Part shown: one piece after another, positions 5,494-6,738 of the stretch | Numbering within the stretch: position 1 is the first letter of the stretch | Layout: each line of letters begins with the position of its first letter | Assembly: GCA_007117275.1 (NCBI GenBank) | Contig: SKGV01000160.1 | Coordinates: forward strand, 1 to 6,738 | Reading direction: 5' to 3' | From: Methylophaga sp. | GTDB taxonomy: Bacteria > Pseudomonadota > Gammaproteobacteria > Nitrosococcales > Methylophagaceae | Length of the DNA: 6,738 bases | Made by a program: the position numbers and the translations under genes | Notes under the pieces: generated by a model | Seen by the model: only the letters and a program-made list of their open reading frames with translations | What the model was told of the DNA's origin: nothing | Database searches by the model: none

Positions 5494-6738
5494 ATGAAAA
5501 AAAGATCGTTTGCCAGAACATCGGCACTAGCGGCGCTTGGTTTACTTGGCTCTCTTGACGTTTACGCGCTTGGTCTTGGACAAATAGAAGTATTTTCGTC
5601 ACTAAATGAACCCTTCAGCGCCGAAATCCCCTTGACTGCAGTTCGTGATCGTCAACAAGAAACCCTCATTGTGGAGTTAGCATCGACACGGGAGTTTGAG
5701 CGAGCAGGACTGGAAAGAAGCTTCGTCTTGTCTGATTTGAATTTTGAGATAGTCGAACGTGACACACAGCCGAGAATCCGCATCAGCTCGACTCAGCCAA
5801 TTCGAGAGCCTTTTTTGAATTTCCTAATAATGGCAACTTCGGATGATGGACGCATCTTGCGTGAGTACACCGTATTGCTCGACCCCCCCAGATATGCACT
5901 GAGTGAGCAGCGATCAGCGCCTGCGCCCGATACAAGGGCTGTTCGCGTCGAAGCGATGATAGAGCCCACAGCTACTGCCCCAAGGCAAACAGCTGTCTCA
6001 GAGCCCCGACATCAAACCAGCAGTTTTGGTCCAACTAGTCAGCGAGACACGCTTTGGTCAATCGCTGAACGGACACGCCCTAATGAGCACATCAGTGTCC
6101 AACAAATGATGATGGCTCTGTTTGATGCCAATCCTAGAGCGTTTAACAACGCTAACGTAAATGGCTTGAGAGCCGGGGAAACCCTCAGAATCCCCACGCT
6201 TGAAGAAATTGAAACAAATTGGACAGTTCAAAGCGCAAGAACGGCGTTTTCAGAACATCAGACACGCTGGGGTAATCAGATTGCCACATCAGTTGCCGTG
6301 CAAGCGGTTTCAGAATCTGTCAGTGAGCCAGTTGACACTTCAGACAGCAAACAACAGGTTTCAGAGTCTGTCAGTGAACAAGCCGAGACAACCACCACGA
6401 TTAGTGAGGAAGTTGATTCCGAGACTCCAGCTGAGTCAGACGCTCGTCTGAGTCTTGTGGCCCCTAGTGACAGCATCGATGATCCAGATTCGGTTTCAGC
6501 CCAAGGTGATCCAGAATTACAGATCCTGAGCGAACAACTCACACTTGCCCAAGAGACCATTGAAGCTCAAGCACAAGAAAATATCGATTTCCGTACACGC
6601 ATGGAGGTCTTGGAACTGCAACTGGAAACCTTACGCAGACTAGTGGAGATCAGAGATGCTGATCTAGCCCGTTTACAGAGCATTGCCGAAAGAGGTCTTG
6701 CAGACTTAGACGATTCGCCATCTGAAGCCCAAGACAGC
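5494..6738 (+). CDS. fimV: FimV-family LysM polarity/pilus assembly protein, 3' end missing
   Basis: FimV anchors in the inner membrane, binds peptidoglycan through LysM, and in Pseudomonas organises type IV pilus assembly and polar localisation. The frame is open for 415 codons to the right edge; full FimV proteins are often 700-1000 aa. Seen in order: signal peptide 1-25 (MKKR, hydrophobic core, cleavage likely after VYA); the conserved N-terminal domain at 26-134, opening with LGLGQIEVFSSLNEPFSAEIPL split across 26-47; a Pro/Ala-rich linker about 140-180; a LysM domain about 182-235 (DTLWSIAERTRP ... LRAGETLRIPT); an acidic Ser/Glu/Thr-rich stretch about 270-338 with an internal repeat; and a predicted coiled coil about 340-397. 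The transmembrane helix and the cytoplasmic TPR and C-terminal domain would lie beyond the window. It starts 30 bp after asd, with a strong ribosome binding site and no terminator, so it is probably the last visible gene of the operon. Whether this organism uses it for pili cannot be told here. Confidence 0.92.
   Translation, partial: MKKRSFARTSALAALGLLGSLDVYALGLGQIEVFSSLNEPFSAEIPLTAVRDRQQETLIVELASTREFERAGLERSFVLSDLNFEIVERDTQPRIRISSTQPIREPFLNFLIMATSDDGRILREYTVLLDPPRYALSEQRSAPAPDTRAVRVEAMIEPTATAPRQTAVSEPRHQTSSFGPTSQRDTLWSIAERTRPNEHISVQQMMMALFDANPRAFNNANVNGLRAGETLRIPTLEEIETNWTVQSARTAFSEHQTRWGNQIATSVAVQAVSESVSEPVDTSDSKQQVSESVSEQAETTTTISEEVDSETPAESDARLSLVAPSDSIDDPDSVSAQGDPELQILSEQLTLAQETIEAQAQENIDFRTRMEVLELQLETLRRLVEIRDADLARLQSIAERGLADLDDSPSEAQDS
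6306..6377 (+). repeat. In-frame direct repeat inside fimV
   Basis: Two 21-bp copies at 6306-6326 and 6357-6377 differ at one base (A/G in a synonymous Glu codon) and lie 51 bp (17 codons) apart. Both encode VSESVSE (residues 272-278 and 289-295). It looks like a duplication inside the low-complexity linker after LysM. Confidence 0.8.

Larger units (their letters stand above)
2048..6738 (+). other. Probable operon yceI-leuD-leuB-asd-fimV
   Basis: Five same-strand genes are separated by 24, 24, 29 and 30 bp with no hairpin plus U-run between them, which supports co-transcription from the region before yceI. Internal promoters cannot be excluded, and the gaps are too short to show one clearly. 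The unit combines leucine synthesis (leuD, leuB), the aspartate-family branch enzyme (asd), and two envelope proteins of unrelated function (YceI, FimV). Confidence 0.7.

Noticed and set aside
6276..6560. Minus-strand Ser-rich open frame of 94 codons inside fimV
   Set aside because: It is antisense to the low-complexity Ser/Glu codons of FimV, which explain both its openness and its composition.

Overview
This window looks like an ordinary chromosomal segment of a gammaproteobacterium of moderate GC, roughly half by eye. The main reason is the gene order leuD-leuB-asd-fimV. Linkage of the leucine genes and asd to the polar/pilus protein gene fimV is known from Pseudomonas and relatives, and FimV itself is a gammaproteobacterial family. 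I cannot name the genus. No mobile element, CRISPR array, rRNA or tRNA is visible.

Left part (minus strand): the window opens inside a Na+/dicarboxylate (DAACS-type) symporter gene cut off by the left edge, just before the expected serine-rich HP1 loop. Upstream of it on the same strand is fabI, NADH-dependent enoyl-ACP reductase. A perfect 12-bp hairpin between the two probably ends the fabI transcript.

Middle: a 382-bp divergent intergenic region separates fabI from a plus-strand gene set. It holds a plausible fabI promoter, a small cluster of TGGAA/TTCCA half-sites just upstream of it, and a 7-bp stem-loop directly before the ribosome binding site of the plus-strand genes. I see no convincing protein gene in it.

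Right part (plus strand): five genes are spaced only 24-30 bp apart with no terminator between them, so they probably form one operon. They are a secreted YceI-family protein, leuD and leuB (leucine biosynthesis), asd (aspartate semialdehyde for Lys/Met/Thr and diaminopimelate) and fimV (inner-membrane/periplasmic LysM polarity protein, cut off by the right edge). LeuC, the obligate partner of LeuD, is not here; yceI occupies the place immediately upstream of leuD where leuC often lies.

I did not find a previously undescribed system. The points most worth checking are the yceI/leuC arrangement, the half-site cluster upstream of fabI, the short-type Asd standing alone between leuB and fimV, and the in-frame repeat in FimV.
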